DNA of 64,000 bases from Rikenellaceae bacterium (GTDB taxonomy: Bacteria > Bacteroidota > Bacteroidia > Bacteroidales > Rikenellaceae): positions 1 through 64,000 of the forward strand of contig SUZD01000011.1 in the NCBI GenBank assembly GCA_015060105.1. The letters run 5' to 3'. A program made the translations under genes and the position numbers. The notes under the pieces were generated by a model, which was not told the DNA's origin, searched no databases, and saw nothing but the letters and a program-made list of their open reading frames with translations. How positions within the stretch are numbered: position 1 is the first letter of the stretch; each line of letters opens with the position of its first letter. This document shows, piece by piece, positions 51,845 to 61,667 of the stretch.

Positions 51845-53350
51845 ATGGGAGATAATAATAGAACCCAACAGGCAGCTTGGGTTGCCATAAGTAGTCTTTG
51901 CTCCTTTCTCGTCGGAATAGTAAGTCCGATGATTCTCAGCCGTTTTTTTACGGTTGGCGATTATGGTACATATAAGCAGGTAATGTATGTATACAACACA
52001 TTGCTAGTGGTTTTTACATTGGGACTCCCTAAAGCGTATGCATATTTTATCCCCAAAGTGCCGTTATCACAAGCAAAGAATCTTATAGACAAGGTCACGC
52101 TGATCTTTTTTGCTTTGGGAGCCATTTTTTCATTGTTTCTGTTCTTGTGTGCAGAGCCGATAGCCGACTTTATGGGTAATCAAGATTTGAGGCTGGCATT
52201 GCGCGTGTTTTCCCCAGTTCCTTTGTTATTATTGCCAACAATGGGTTTGGATGGCATATATGCTTCGTTTGCTAGGACACAGGTGCTGGCTGTATATACA
52301 ATCATAACAAAGGTCCTAACCATAATGTGTATTATAGTGCCAGTGTGCTTTTTTGATGGTGATTACATTGATGCTATAATCGGATTTGACATAGCTTCGC
52401 TGATAACTTGTGTTGTTGCATTATATCTGAAAAATTGGCCGATTCGACACGAACAAAACGAGAAAACAGAAGTGTCTTATCGCCAGATATTTGCCTTCGC
52501 GCTACCATTGCTCTATGCGTCGCTTTGGGGTGCAATTATTGCTTCTGCAGGGCAATTCTTTATTAGCCGATACTATGGCAATGAGGTTTTTGCGATGTTT
52601 TCCAATGGGTTTATGGAAAATCCGCTTGTGGGTATGGTTATCGGAGGTGTCGCAACTGTTCTGTTGCCAGCATTCTCTGGAATGGATAAAGTAAGAGAGG
52701 GGGCCTCGAGCAGAGAGGAGATTAGCTCTTTGTGGCTATCCTCGCTTGAGAAATCGGCTAAGATAATATTCCCGATGCTGATGTTTAGTATCTTTTTTGC
52801 GGAGTTGATAATGGTGTGTATGTATGGTGATTTGTATTCCAACTCGGCAATATATTTTGTGATTAAGAATTTTGGCGGCCTGTTTTTTATTATTCCGTTC
52901 GCCCCGATTGTGATAGCCATAGGCAAGGTTAAAGAGTATGCACGGGTGCATATGATAGTCGCATTATTGTTAGTCGCATTATTGTTTATTCTTGTCAATG
53001 TTTCGAAGACCCCGATTTTGTTGGCAGTCGCAATGGAGATTTGTAACGTTCTCAAAATTTATATGCTACTAAAAATTGTTGCCAAATATTTGTCGAAATC
53101 TGTTTGGCAATTGTTGCCTATAAATAAGTTAATGCTCATTTTGGGAACAACGACAATTGCAGGTGCTGTCGCTTGGATCGTTGTCAGCTTTTTAAACTTC
53201 AATAAATTTGTAATGTTGTTTATTGGTTTGATGATTTTTGTGAGTGTCTATTATGCTCTTTGCTGGCTATTGAGAATATCATATCGCAATATTGCTGTAA
53301 GTTTAATCGGAAGACTATCCAAGACGCGCATAGTCAATATAATACCATAA
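51845..53350 (+). CDS. wzx: Wzx-type polysaccharide flippase
   Basis: 501 residues with twelve to fourteen hydrophobic segments, of the MATE/MOP oligosaccharide-flippase type. It opens AWVAISSLCSFLVGIVSPMI and FTVGDYGTYKQVMYVYNT, the usual PST repeat start. It moves undecaprenyl-linked repeat units across the inner membrane. From here base composition turns AT-rich, unlike ugd just 2 nt upstream, suggesting acquisition from another source. Confidence 0.9.
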   Translation: MGDNNRTQQAAWVAISSLCSFLVGIVSPMILSRFFTVGDYGTYKQVMYVYNTLLVVFTLGLPKAYAYFIPKVPLSQAKNLIDKVTLIFFALGAIFSLFLFLCAEPIADFMGNQDLRLALRVFSPVPLLLLPTMGLDGIYASFARTQVLAVYTIITKVLTIMCIIVPVCFFDGDYIDAIIGFDIASLITCVVALYLKNWPIRHEQNEKTEVSYRQIFAFALPLLYASLWGAIIASAGQFFISRYYGNEVFAMFSNGFMENPLVGMVIGGVATVLLPAFSGMDKVREGASSREEISSLWLSSLEKSAKIIFPMLMFSIFFAELIMVCMYGDLYSNSAIYFVIKNFGGLFFIIPFAPIVIAIGKVKEYARVHMIVALLLVALLFILVNVSKTPILLAVAMEICNVLKIYMLLKIVAKYLSKSVWQLLPINKLMLILGTTTIAGAVAWIVVSFLNFNKFVMLFIGLMIFVSVYYALCWLLRISYRNIAVSLIGRLSKTRIVNIIP

Positions 53351-53355
53351 CAAAA

Positions 53356-54591
53356 GTGAGCTATCTAAGTCGAGAAAAAACTATTTGGCCTCAGGAGGAC
53401 AGAACGGATATCGCTATTAAATTTATCCTATTTTTAATATCTCCGTTTATGTCATTTCTATATTCATTACGGACTATTAATCGAAAATCCTCTTTTATTG
53501 TCGGATTTTTATTTTGTATATGCTTTGGAATGGCATTTACTGTAGGCAATGTCAGAGAGGAGGGCTCTATAGATGGAATATCATATCGTATCAAGTTTGA
53601 AAACTACTTAAATGATTCGGGTCTCGACTATTATAGTGGGTTGGAAGATTTTCTATCATTTCAAGGTAGTACTAAGGACTATTATTTTGATACGATAGCC
53701 TTTTATGTATCTCGTATAACAGATAATTACCACGTAATGTTTATGGCATTTGCCATAATTTTTGCCTTTTTCATGTACAAATCCTTGAGGATACTGACCG
53801 AAGATGATTCGTTTCAGTGTGGTTTGGTCGGGATATTGTTGGTCGCGATGTTCTGTTGGAATTCTATTTTTAATATTAATGGAGTGCGTTTTTGGACAGC
53901 AGCATGGGTGGGGACATACGCGATTTTGCAATGTTTTTATAAAGGAAAGTGGCAGTATCTAGCGTTAGCTTTAATAACTCCGTTTATACATGGCTCTTTT
54001 TGGTTTTTCCTAATAGTTGCACTTGTGGCGCTGTTGTTGGGCCGATTTAGGAAAGTTTGGGTCTCCCTATTTTTTATTAGTATGTTTGTGTCTAATGTAG
54101 CTGTTGATATTTTTGATGTAACATCTGATTACATTCCATCTTTTCTAGAGGGTACGATAGCATATTATACGGATGATTTTTATATGCAGGACGTTCACCA
54201 AAGAAGTTTAATTGTCACCTTATTTGATATTGCATATAAAGCATATCTAAACATATTGATAGTTTTGTTAATAATCTCGGATAAAAGTCAAATTAATAAA
54301 GTTGATAAAAAGTTCTTTGGTTTTTTATTAGTTTACATGACTATTGTGAACTTTTTTGGCCTTATTCCATCTCTTGGAAATAGGTTTTTGGTAGTCGCGA
54401 TGCCTTTTATTGCTTTGATGTGGCTGAGGGTATATAAAATGCAGGTGAGGAATGTGTGGATTTTACTTTTCCCAGCATGCTTTTTATTGCAAATATATCA
54501 GTTAATTAAGTACCAGTATTTGGCTGTCCTAGATTGGTCATTCTATTTTTCGAGTCCGTTCATGATGATTTTTGATTATTTAGTCGTTTAG
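53356..54591 (+). CDS. wzy: EpsG/Wzy-like O-antigen/capsule polymerase
   Basis: 411 residues from GTG 53356, placed 5 nt after the wzx stop. About ten TMs are visible with a large loop, and INGVRFWTAAWVGTYAI resembles EpsG-family polymerases, in which an Arg in this position is conserved. The frame stays open upstream through 90 nt of wzx, but no ATG gives a sensible start there. ATG in the first TM (ISPFMSFLY) would truncate it. Wzy function is inferred from topology and from the neighbouring wzx. Strongly AT-rich. Confidence 0.78.
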   Translation: MSYLSREKTIWPQEDRTDIAIKFILFLISPFMSFLYSLRTINRKSSFIVGFLFCICFGMAFTVGNVREEGSIDGISYRIKFENYLNDSGLDYYSGLEDFLSFQGSTKDYYFDTIAFYVSRITDNYHVMFMAFAIIFAFFMYKSLRILTEDDSFQCGLVGILLVAMFCWNSIFNINGVRFWTAAWVGTYAILQCFYKGKWQYLALALITPFIHGSFWFFLIVALVALLLGRFRKVWVSLFFISMFVSNVAVDIFDVTSDYIPSFLEGTIAYYTDDFYMQDVHQRSLIVTLFDIAYKAYLNILIVLLIISDKSQINKVDKKFFGFLLVYMTIVNFFGLIPSLGNRFLVVAMPFIALMWLRVYKMQVRNVWILLFPACFLLQIYQLIKYQYLAVLDWSFYFSSPFMMIFDYLVV

Positions 54592-54595
54592 CATT

Positions 54596-55687
54596 ATGAA
54601 GATATTAATCATTTCTCAAAACACATACCCACTTCAAGGTCCGCGAGCATTTCGAACAGCAGAACTTTCGGAACAATTGGCCAAGATGGGACATGAGGTA
54701 AGACTCTATACTATTCACGGAGGCTACGACTATACCGAGTATGTGGCTCGCACAGGGGTGCAGATGTTTGATATTAATACTCGATTCATTACCAATAGCA
54801 ATAATGGTCTTACTCGTTACAACTTTTTTGACAGAGTGTTGAATAAGCTACTTCATAGACCGTTGTTCTTTCCACAAATCGAGTTGGCATTTAAGGTGCC
54901 TAACATTATTAAGGAGAATCCGGATTGCGACCTTTTGATAACAATTGCATACCCGCACTCAATTCATTTAGGAACTGCGTGGGCAAAGGAAAAATATTTT
55001 ACTACTTTCCCCAAGAAATGGATAGCAGATTGTGGCGATCCTTTTTTCCTGAATCCTTTCTTTAATTTTCCGAAATATATGAAAAGATATGAAGAAGAGT
55101 GGTGCGAGGCTTGTGACTATATTTCGGTCCCTACAGAAGATAGTAAACATGGTTATTTAAGGCAATATTGGAGTAAAATAGTTACAATCCCACAGGGCTT
55201 TGATTTCTCTAAAACCCCAATATCTGAGTATGAGGGGAATGATGTACCCACATTCGTGTTCGCAGGGGCCGTATATCCTGGGGTTAGAGATCCCCGTTCT
55301 TTTATGGACTATTTGTTAACCTATGGTAAACAATATAAGTTCAAGATGTATATGCGTACTCCGTTAGAGTTGAAGTATGTTACGGAATCGAATGGGCAAA
55401 TAGAATATATTATTGGCAAAACCCGAGCGGAGATAATCAAGGAGTGTAGTAAAGCGGATTTCTTGATAAATGTGATAAACCCGAGCGTGGTTCAAACACC
55501 AAGTAAACTGATTGATTATGGCATCGCTGGCCGTCCTATACTTGATGTGTCAACGTCATTTACTGAACAATTGATTTTTGAGGAGTTCTTGGATGGGAAT
55601 TATAGTGGCCAACATATTGTTGAAAACCTGAATAGTTTTAATGTGGAAAATGTAGCTAACCAATTTCTTATGTTGTCGGGTAAATAA
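54596..55687 (+). CDS. Glycosyltransferase family 4-like protein
   Basis: 363 residues in a GT-B layout. The N-terminal acceptor half opens MKILIISQNTYPLQGPRAFR and includes NPDCDLLITIAYPHS. The C-terminal donor half (about 205-360) has TIPQGFDF, TFVFAGAVYPGVRDPRSF and PSKLIDYGIAGRPILDVS, the last resembling the nucleotide-sugar E/P-S-K-x-x-D-Y motif of GT4. Likely adds one sugar of the repeat unit; donor unknown. 4 nt after wzy. Confidence 0.85.
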   Translation: MKILIISQNTYPLQGPRAFRTAELSEQLAKMGHEVRLYTIHGGYDYTEYVARTGVQMFDINTRFITNSNNGLTRYNFFDRVLNKLLHRPLFFPQIELAFKVPNIIKENPDCDLLITIAYPHSIHLGTAWAKEKYFTTFPKKWIADCGDPFFLNPFFNFPKYMKRYEEEWCEACDYISVPTEDSKHGYLRQYWSKIVTIPQGFDFSKTPISEYEGNDVPTFVFAGAVYPGVRDPRSFMDYLLTYGKQYKFKMYMRTPLELKYVTESNGQIEYIIGKTRAEIIKECSKADFLINVINPSVVQTPSKLIDYGIAGRPILDVSTSFTEQLIFEEFLDGNYSGQHIVENLNSFNVENVANQFLMLSGK

Positions 55688-55778
55688 ATGCATATTCACT
55701 TGTTGGCAGTTCCTCAGTTATTCTAAAAGAGACAAGATACAATTGGCATAAGTTTAAAAAACAGATAAAAATAAAGAT

Positions 55779-56987
55779 ATGAAAGCTTGTTTTATGGGTT
55801 TGGGATACATTGGTCTTCCCACAGCCATTATTGCCGCTAAACACGGTATTCAGATTCACGGAGTAGATATCAATCCAAAGGTGGTAGAGAAAACAAACGC
55901 GGGACAGTTGCACATCATCGAGCCTGGTATGCAAGAACTGCTCGAAGAGGTAGTTAAAAACGGACAACTTAAAGCTGATACAAAACCGGTTGAAAGCGAT
56001 GCCTATTTTATGGTGGTGCCGACACCTTTCAAAGGTGACCATCAGCCCGACACCTCGTATGTTGAGGCTGCAACCCGTGCGGTGTTGCCTCTGCTCAAAG
56101 AGGGTGACCTCTATGTTATCGAATCAACATCGCCTGTGGGCACTACCGAGGCTATGGCCGAGATTATCTTTGCTGAGCGTCCCGAATTGAAGGATAAAAT
56201 CTATATCGCATATTGTCCCGAGCGAGTGTTGCCTGGAAATGTAATCTATGAATTGGTGCATAATGACCGTGTGATTGGAGGTCTCAATCCCGAATCAACC
56301 GAGAAAGCAATAGAGTTCTATTCGCAGTTTGTAACAGGCCAATTACACAAGACAAATTGCCGTACGGCAGAGATGTGTAAACTTACAGAAAACTCGTCGC
56401 GTGATGTGCAAATCGCATTTGCCAATGAGTTGTCGTTCATCTGCGATAAGGCGGGTATCAATGTTTGGGAGTTGATCAACCTTGCCAACAAACATCCCCG
56501 CGTGAATATTCTTTGGCCGGGTTGTGGCGTTGGTGGACACTGTATCGCTGTTGACCCCTACTTTATCACTGCCGAGTTCCCTATGGAGTCGCGTATGATT
56601 GGTCAAGCACGTCAAATCAACAACTATAAAGCGTTCTGGTGTGCCGAGAAGGTGCAAAATGAGATGCTCAAATTTGAGTTGGAGAAGGGTCGTAAGCCTG
56701 TTGTTGCGATGATGGGACTTGCATTTAAACCTGATATTGACGATTTGCGCGAGTCGCCTGCCAAACAGATTGTGGCCAAAGTAATGCAAAGTTGCAATAA
56801 TGCCAATATCCTGATTGTTGAACCTAATGTCGAGGAGCATAATGTTTATAAACTGACACCCTACCAAGAGGCGTTTGATAAGGCGGATGTTGTGGTTTAT
56901 TTGGTTGCACACACACCGTTCAAAACCTTGCCGAAAGATACCGATAAGGTTATTCTTGACTTCTGTGGCGTGAACAAGGGTTTTTAA
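55779..56987 (+). CDS. wecC: UDP-N-acetyl-D-mannosamine 6-dehydrogenase
   Basis: Oxidises UDP-ManNAc to UDP-ManNAcA with two NAD+. 402 residues. It has the Rossmann GLGYIGLPTA (7-16), KSTIPVG-equivalent IESTSPVGTTEAM, YCPERVLPGNVIYELVHNDR, RTAEMCKLTENSSRDVQIAF and the active-site Cys255 in GCGVGGHCIAVDPYF. The WecC-like NDRVIGG signature distinguishes it from the ugd at 50541. wecB follows 24 nt later, so the pair supplies ManNAcA to the polymer. Confidence 0.94.
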   Translation: MKACFMGLGYIGLPTAIIAAKHGIQIHGVDINPKVVEKTNAGQLHIIEPGMQELLEEVVKNGQLKADTKPVESDAYFMVVPTPFKGDHQPDTSYVEAATRAVLPLLKEGDLYVIESTSPVGTTEAMAEIIFAERPELKDKIYIAYCPERVLPGNVIYELVHNDRVIGGLNPESTEKAIEFYSQFVTGQLHKTNCRTAEMCKLTENSSRDVQIAFANELSFICDKAGINVWELINLANKHPRVNILWPGCGVGGHCIAVDPYFITAEFPMESRMIGQARQINNYKAFWCAEKVQNEMLKFELEKGRKPVVAMMGLAFKPDIDDLRESPAKQIVAKVMQSCNNANILIVEPNVEEHNVYKLTPYQEAFDKADVVVYLVAHTPFKTLPKDTDKVILDFCGVNKGF

Positions 56988-57011
56988 TAACGAATCAACG
57001 ATTAAGTTTTT

Positions 57012-58163
57012 ATGAAAAAGATAATGTTGGTTTTTGGCACTCGCCCCGAGGCCATCAAGATGGCACCGCTTGTAAAAGAGTTTCAAAAACATCCCGATAC
57101 ATTTCAGACCATAGTGTGCGTAACAGGTCAGCATCGTGAAATGTTGGATCAAGTATTGCACCTCTTTGAGATTACTCCCGACTATGACCTCAATATTATG
57201 AAGCAAGGTCAAGACCTTTATGATGTTACCGCTCGCGTACTTGTCGGTATGAGAGATGTGCTCAAAGAGGCTCAACCTGATGTGGTTTTGGTACACGGAG
57301 ATACAACGACATCAACCGCTGCTGCTTTGGCTGCGTTTTACCAACAAATACCTGTAGGACATGTCGAGGCGGGTCTTCGTACCCATAATATTTATAGTCC
57401 TTGGCCAGAGGAGATGAACCGTTTGATTACAGGCCGTATTGCGACATATCACTTCTCGCCAACTCCATTGAGCAAGGAGAATCTGTTGAAGGAAAATGTT
57501 GCAGAATCGGCAATTACAGTTACCGGCAACTCGGTTATCGATGCGCTGTATATGGTTGTTGATAAGATTAAAAACGATACGATGCTCTCGGAAGAGTTAG
57601 CCGGTGTTCTTGCGCAAGCCGGTTATGATGTTTCGCGTTTGGAGGGTAGTAAAAAGTTGGTCCTGATTACAGGTCACCGTCGCGAGAACTTTGGCGATGG
57701 CTTTATCAATATGTGTACAGCTATCAAGGATTTGACACAAAAATATCCAGATGTGGACTTTGTATATCCGATGCACCTCAACCCCAATGTTCGTAAACCG
57801 ATTAAAGAGGTTTTCGGAGAGGATTTGTCTAATCTTGGTAATATGTTCTTTATCGAGCCATTGGAGTATTTGAGTTTTGTTTACTTGATGGAGAAGTGTA
57901 ATATTGTGTTGACCGATAGTGGCGGTATTCAAGAGGAGGCACCCGGACTGGGCAAACCGGTACTCGTTATGCGTGATACCACCGAGCGTCCCGAAGCATT
58001 GTCGGCAGGAACAGTTAAGTTGGTGGGAACAGACTACAATAAGATTGTCGGAGAAGTTTCTCGTCTGCTTGACGATGCAGATTACTATGAGAAGATGAGC
58101 AAGGCGGTCAATCCTTATGGTGATGGTTGGGCTTGTGAAAGAATAGTAAAAAGTTTACAATAG
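57012..58163 (+). CDS. wecB: UDP-N-acetylglucosamine 2-epimerase, non-hydrolysing
   Basis: Makes UDP-ManNAc, the substrate of the WecC encoded immediately upstream. 383 residues in a GT-B-like fold, with FGTRPEAIKMAPLVKEF (about 5-21), VHGDTTTSTAAALAAFY, HVEAGLRTHNIYSPWPEE, ITGHRRENFG and LTDSGGIQEEAPGLGKPVL. A second, distinct 2-epimerase (CapG-like) occurs at the right edge of the window and acts on a different sugar. Confidence 0.95.
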   Translation: MKKIMLVFGTRPEAIKMAPLVKEFQKHPDTFQTIVCVTGQHREMLDQVLHLFEITPDYDLNIMKQGQDLYDVTARVLVGMRDVLKEAQPDVVLVHGDTTTSTAAALAAFYQQIPVGHVEAGLRTHNIYSPWPEEMNRLITGRIATYHFSPTPLSKENLLKENVAESAITVTGNSVIDALYMVVDKIKNDTMLSEELAGVLAQAGYDVSRLEGSKKLVLITGHRRENFGDGFINMCTAIKDLTQKYPDVDFVYPMHLNPNVRKPIKEVFGEDLSNLGNMFFIEPLEYLSFVYLMEKCNIVLTDSGGIQEEAPGLGKPVLVMRDTTERPEALSAGTVKLVGTDYNKIVGEVSRLLDDADYYEKMSKAVNPYGDGWACERIVKSLQ

Positions 58164-58264
58164 ATGCTGAAACAAGAATATTAAGAGCATAACTTATCCA
58201 TCAATTATCATTAGAAAGAAAGCAATTTGTTTCAGTTGTTTGCATTAGTATATAGCGCGGAATA

Positions 58265-59371
58265 ATGAGAATTCTACATTTTTGTGAAAGTTTGTCACGA
58301 GGTGGAGGCATATCGTCCTTTGTCTCTAATCTAGTTGGAGTACAAGCGAAAAGTAATAATGTGATCGTGGCTGTTGTGAATAAAGAGGCAACATGCAATA
58401 TGGTAAGTATTCCTAAAAATGTGATTGTGGAGTGTTTGGGTAAAACGAGGCTAGGTTTCTCAATTAAATATCCTTTACTCATACTTATGTATATTAAACG
58501 GTGTAAGCCCGAAATAGTACATATCCATTCATCTTTTTTGTATTATGCCTTATCTGTAATTATACTAAATAGATATGTTAAATTTGTATACACTATTCAT
58601 AGCGATGCCGTAAAAGAGAATGCAAGTAAATGGGATAGATTGTTTTTATGGCTAAAACGATTTTGTTTTAGAAAAGGTTGGGTTTATCCTGTTACTATAT
58701 CTGAAAAATCCAAGAAGTCGTTTGATGATTTATATGCACTGGATAGCAAATTGATAGTAAATGGAATAATACCCCCTATTGGTGTAACCAACCAAAATAA
58801 ACTAACATGTTATCGTTACACAAACAAAACTAAGATATTTTATCATCCAGGAAGGATTACAGAAGCTAAAAATCAAGAGATGTTATGTAATGCTTTTAGT
58901 CGGTTAATTTTGGACAATATGGATGTTGTGCTTTTAATATCTGGAACTAAACAAGATATTTCTATATATAATCAGTTAGAGGGCTTCTTTTCGGATAGAA
59001 TAGTATATTTGGGAGAAAGAAACGATGTTTTGGAATTATTGTGTGAAGTAGATGCAATGTGTCTGTCTTCAAAATGGGAAGGAATGCCTATAGTTTTATT
59101 GGAGGCGCTATCCGTTGGTTGTATTCCGATATGTACACCTGTTGGTGGCATACCAGAAGTGGTTGTTGATGGTGAAAATGGTTTAATATCAAAAGATGTT
59201 AAATTGGATGATTATATTGATGTTTTGTGCCGTTTTATGTCAATGTCTGATACCGATATAATAAAGATGAAGGCTAAAGTGTTGCAGTCGTTTGAGAAAT
59301 TTAGCATCGACGATACTAGCCGCGAGTATTGTAGTTACTATCATTATGTATTAAGCAAGAAAAGCAGTTAA
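58265..59371 (+). CDS. Glycosyltransferase family 4 protein
   Basis: 368 residues, GT-B fold. The N-terminus MRILHFCESLSRGGGISSFV is the typical GT4 start (SLSRGGG). The donor half has FYHPGRITEAKNQEMLCNAF, LLISGTKQD and SSKWEGMPIVLLEALSVGC with the E-x7-E pair, followed by GGIPEVVVDGENG. Retaining mechanism expected; donor sugar unknown. Very AT-rich with many A/T-ending codons, unlike capEFG downstream. It is preceded by about 100 bp of AT-rich DNA without a clear signal. Confidence 0.9.
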   Translation: MRILHFCESLSRGGGISSFVSNLVGVQAKSNNVIVAVVNKEATCNMVSIPKNVIVECLGKTRLGFSIKYPLLILMYIKRCKPEIVHIHSSFLYYALSVIILNRYVKFVYTIHSDAVKENASKWDRLFLWLKRFCFRKGWVYPVTISEKSKKSFDDLYALDSKLIVNGIIPPIGVTNQNKLTCYRYTNKTKIFYHPGRITEAKNQEMLCNAFSRLILDNMDVVLLISGTKQDISIYNQLEGFFSDRIVYLGERNDVLELLCEVDAMCLSSKWEGMPIVLLEALSVGCIPICTPVGGIPEVVVDGENGLISKDVKLDDYIDVLCRFMSMSDTDIIKMKAKVLQSFEKFSIDDTSREYCSYYHYVLSKKSS

Positions 59372-59374
59372 TCT

Positions 59375-60568
59375 ATGAAAATTGTTTTTATAGGTTTGGT
59401 TAATTCATTAACTTTAATCGAGCAGCAACTTCATGAGAAAGTTTATACAGAGTATGCTGCCGACACATTTCAGCGTGCGTTGTTGGATGGTTTTAGGTCT
59501 AATAGTTGTGAAGTTGATCTGATAACAGCACCGTCGATAACTAGCTATCCTAAATATAGTAAATTTATACAAAGAGGTTTTTATATAGAGGAAAAAGGAA
59601 AAGAATCTATTTCGGGAGATAGTTTAGGTTTCGTAAATCTTCCAGTTATAAAACTTATATGTAAGTTAATAAATCTTTCTGTATCTTTGCTTAAAAGGGA
59701 TTTGTCCAATAGGCCTATTGTGATGTATGGAGTTACATCCTTTCAATTATTGGCAGTAACCATATTTGCGAGAAGAAATAAAAAATATCTTATTGTCCCA
59801 GATCTTCCCGAATTCATGTCGGGGAGCAGAAATCCGATATATAGGTTATTAAAAAGCTTTGATAGGTATATTATAAATAGAACCTTAATACATATAGATG
59901 GATTTGTCTTGTTGAGTAACGCAATGGCCATGCCAATGAAAGTTGGCAATAAACCACGAGTACTAGTTGAGGGAATATATTCGCAGCAAAAGCCAATTCA
60001 AAGGAATGAGATGGTCGCAACAAAAAATGAAAAGGTTGTGTTGTATACAGGCACAATAGAGGAAAGATATGGATTACGAGATTTGTTTGATGCATTTACT
60101 CAAATTGAGGGTGAAGAATATAGATTGTGGATTTGTGGCGGAGGAGAGACGGACATGATAAATGAGTATATTTGTAAGGATCGTAGAATTATATATTTTG
60201 GCACTTTACCTCGCGAGCGAGTATTGGAGATGCAAAGAGATGCAACTTTGCTAGTAAATCCACGTCATAGGAACGAAGAGTTCACAAAATATTCATTCCC
60301 ATCAAAGACTATGGAGTATATGGCTTCTGGAACTCCAACTTTAATGTGTAAATTGGAAAGCATCCCCGAAGAGTACAATAAGCATTTGTTCTTTTTCGAA
60401 GATGAGAGTGTGGCTGGTATGAGTAATAGGATAAAAGAACTATTGGATGCGCCTTCTGAAGAAATGATGAAATTTGGAGAATTGGCATCGCGATTTATTT
60501 TAGAAAATAAGAATGCTAAAGAGCAAACACGTAGAATTTTAGAAATGATAGAAAATATTCATCAATAA
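59375..60568 (+). CDS. Glycosyltransferase family 4 protein
   Basis: 397 residues, GT-B fold. The N-terminus (MKIVFIGLVNSLTLIEQ) and the central LIVPDLPEFMSGSRNP are followed by the C-terminal half with VVLYTGTIEERYGLRDLFDA, LWICGGGETDMI and NEEFTKYSFPSKTMEYMASG, where F-P-S-K-x-x-E-Y-M is the GT4 donor motif. It is 3 nt after the previous glycosyltransferase gene and equally AT-rich. Donor and linkage are unknown. Confidence 0.9.
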   Translation: MKIVFIGLVNSLTLIEQQLHEKVYTEYAADTFQRALLDGFRSNSCEVDLITAPSITSYPKYSKFIQRGFYIEEKGKESISGDSLGFVNLPVIKLICKLINLSVSLLKRDLSNRPIVMYGVTSFQLLAVTIFARRNKKYLIVPDLPEFMSGSRNPIYRLLKSFDRYIINRTLIHIDGFVLLSNAMAMPMKVGNKPRVLVEGIYSQQKPIQRNEMVATKNEKVVLYTGTIEERYGLRDLFDAFTQIEGEEYRLWICGGGETDMINEYICKDRRIIYFGTLPRERVLEMQRDATLLVNPRHRNEEFTKYSFPSKTMEYMASGTPTLMCKLESIPEEYNKHLFFFEDESVAGMSNRIKELLDAPSEEMMKFGELASRFILENKNAKEQTRRILEMIENIHQ

Positions 60569-60580
60569 AAACATGCACCT

Positions 60581-61654
60581 ATGTCAGTATTTAAAGATAA
60601 AGTCCTGTTGATTACAGGCGGTACGGGCAGTTTTGGTAACGCCGTGCTTCGCAGATTCCTCGACTCCGACATCAAGGAGATTCGCATCTTCTCGCGCGAC
60701 GAGAAGAAACAAGACGACATGCGTCACGCGCTGCAAAACCCCAAAGTGAAATTCTACATCGGTAACGTGCGCGAAAAAGCGTCGGTCGATGTCGCTATGC
60801 GTGGCGTAGATTATGTGTTCGCAGCTGCGGCGCTCAAACAAGTACCCTCGTGCGAGTTCTTCCCGATGGAAGCAACCATGACCAATGTTATCGGTACCAA
60901 CAATGTGTTGTTGTCGGCCATTGAGCACGGTGTAAAAAATGTGGTCGTTCTCTCGACCGACAAGGCGGCATATCCCATCAACGCTATGGGTATCTCGAAG
61001 GCTCTGATGGAGAAGGTGGCTATTGCCAAAGGTCGCGAGTTGGGCCCGGGCGCAGCAACCACAATCTGTTGTACCCGCTACGGCAATGTAATGGCAAGTC
61101 GCGGCTCGGTTATCCCTTTGTGGGTTGAGCAGATGGAGCAAGGCAAGCCTATCACAATCACCGACCCCAATATGACCCGCTTTATGATGACCCTCGACGA
61201 CGCTGTGGATTTGGTTATCTATGCGTTCACACACGGCGAAAATGGTGACCTGTTTGTGCAAAAAGCACCCGCAGCAACGCTCGATGTGTTGGCCGAGGCT
61301 CTCAAACAAACTTACGCACAAATCGACCCCAAATACGCCGAAACCGAGGTGCGCGTTATTGGTACTCGTCACGGCGAGAAACTCTACGAAACGCTGGTTA
61401 CCCGCGAGGAGATGGCAAAGGCGGTCGATATGGGCGACTACTATCGTATCCCGTGCGACAACCGCGATTTGAACTACGATAAGTTCTTCACCGACGGCAA
61501 CGAAGAGGTGTCGAAAATCGAGGACTACCACTCGCACAACACCGCCCGCTTGGATGTTGAGGGTATGAAACAACTGCTTTTGAAACTTCGCTTTATCCGC
61601 GAGGACCTCGGCTTGCAGCCGCGCTCGAAAGCCAAAGAGATTCGTTCGGAGTAA
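60581..61654 (+). CDS. capE: UDP-GlcNAc 4,6-dehydratase/5-epimerase (CapE/WbjB-like)
   Basis: First enzyme of UDP-L-FucNAc synthesis. It dehydrates UDP-GlcNAc at C4/C6 and epimerises C5. 357 residues, single-domain soluble SDR: ITGGTGSFGNAVLRRF (about 11-26), AAALKQVPSCEFFPMEA, STDKAAYPINAMGISK (catalytic Ser/Met/Lys), RYGNVMASRGSVIPLW and GTRHGEKLYETLV. Host-like base composition returns sharply here after the AT-rich glycosyltransferases. capF and capG follow at once. Confidence 0.92.
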   Translation: MSVFKDKVLLITGGTGSFGNAVLRRFLDSDIKEIRIFSRDEKKQDDMRHALQNPKVKFYIGNVREKASVDVAMRGVDYVFAAAALKQVPSCEFFPMEATMTNVIGTNNVLLSAIEHGVKNVVVLSTDKAAYPINAMGISKALMEKVAIAKGRELGPGAATTICCTRYGNVMASRGSVIPLWVEQMEQGKPITITDPNMTRFMMTLDDAVDLVIYAFTHGENGDLFVQKAPAATLDVLAEALKQTYAQIDPKYAETEVRVIGTRHGEKLYETLVTREEMAKAVDMGDYYRIPCDNRDLNYDKFFTDGNEEVSKIEDYHSHNTARLDVEGMKQLLLKLRFIREDLGLQPRSKAKEIRSE

Positions 61655-61667
61655 TACTTCTGCCGAT

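Noticed and set aside
53260-53355. Extension of the Wzy-like protein upstream into wzx using a TTG start.
   Set aside because: It would be 96 nt of wzx read in another frame with polar, non-family sequence. A GTG 5 nt after the wzx stop is a better start.
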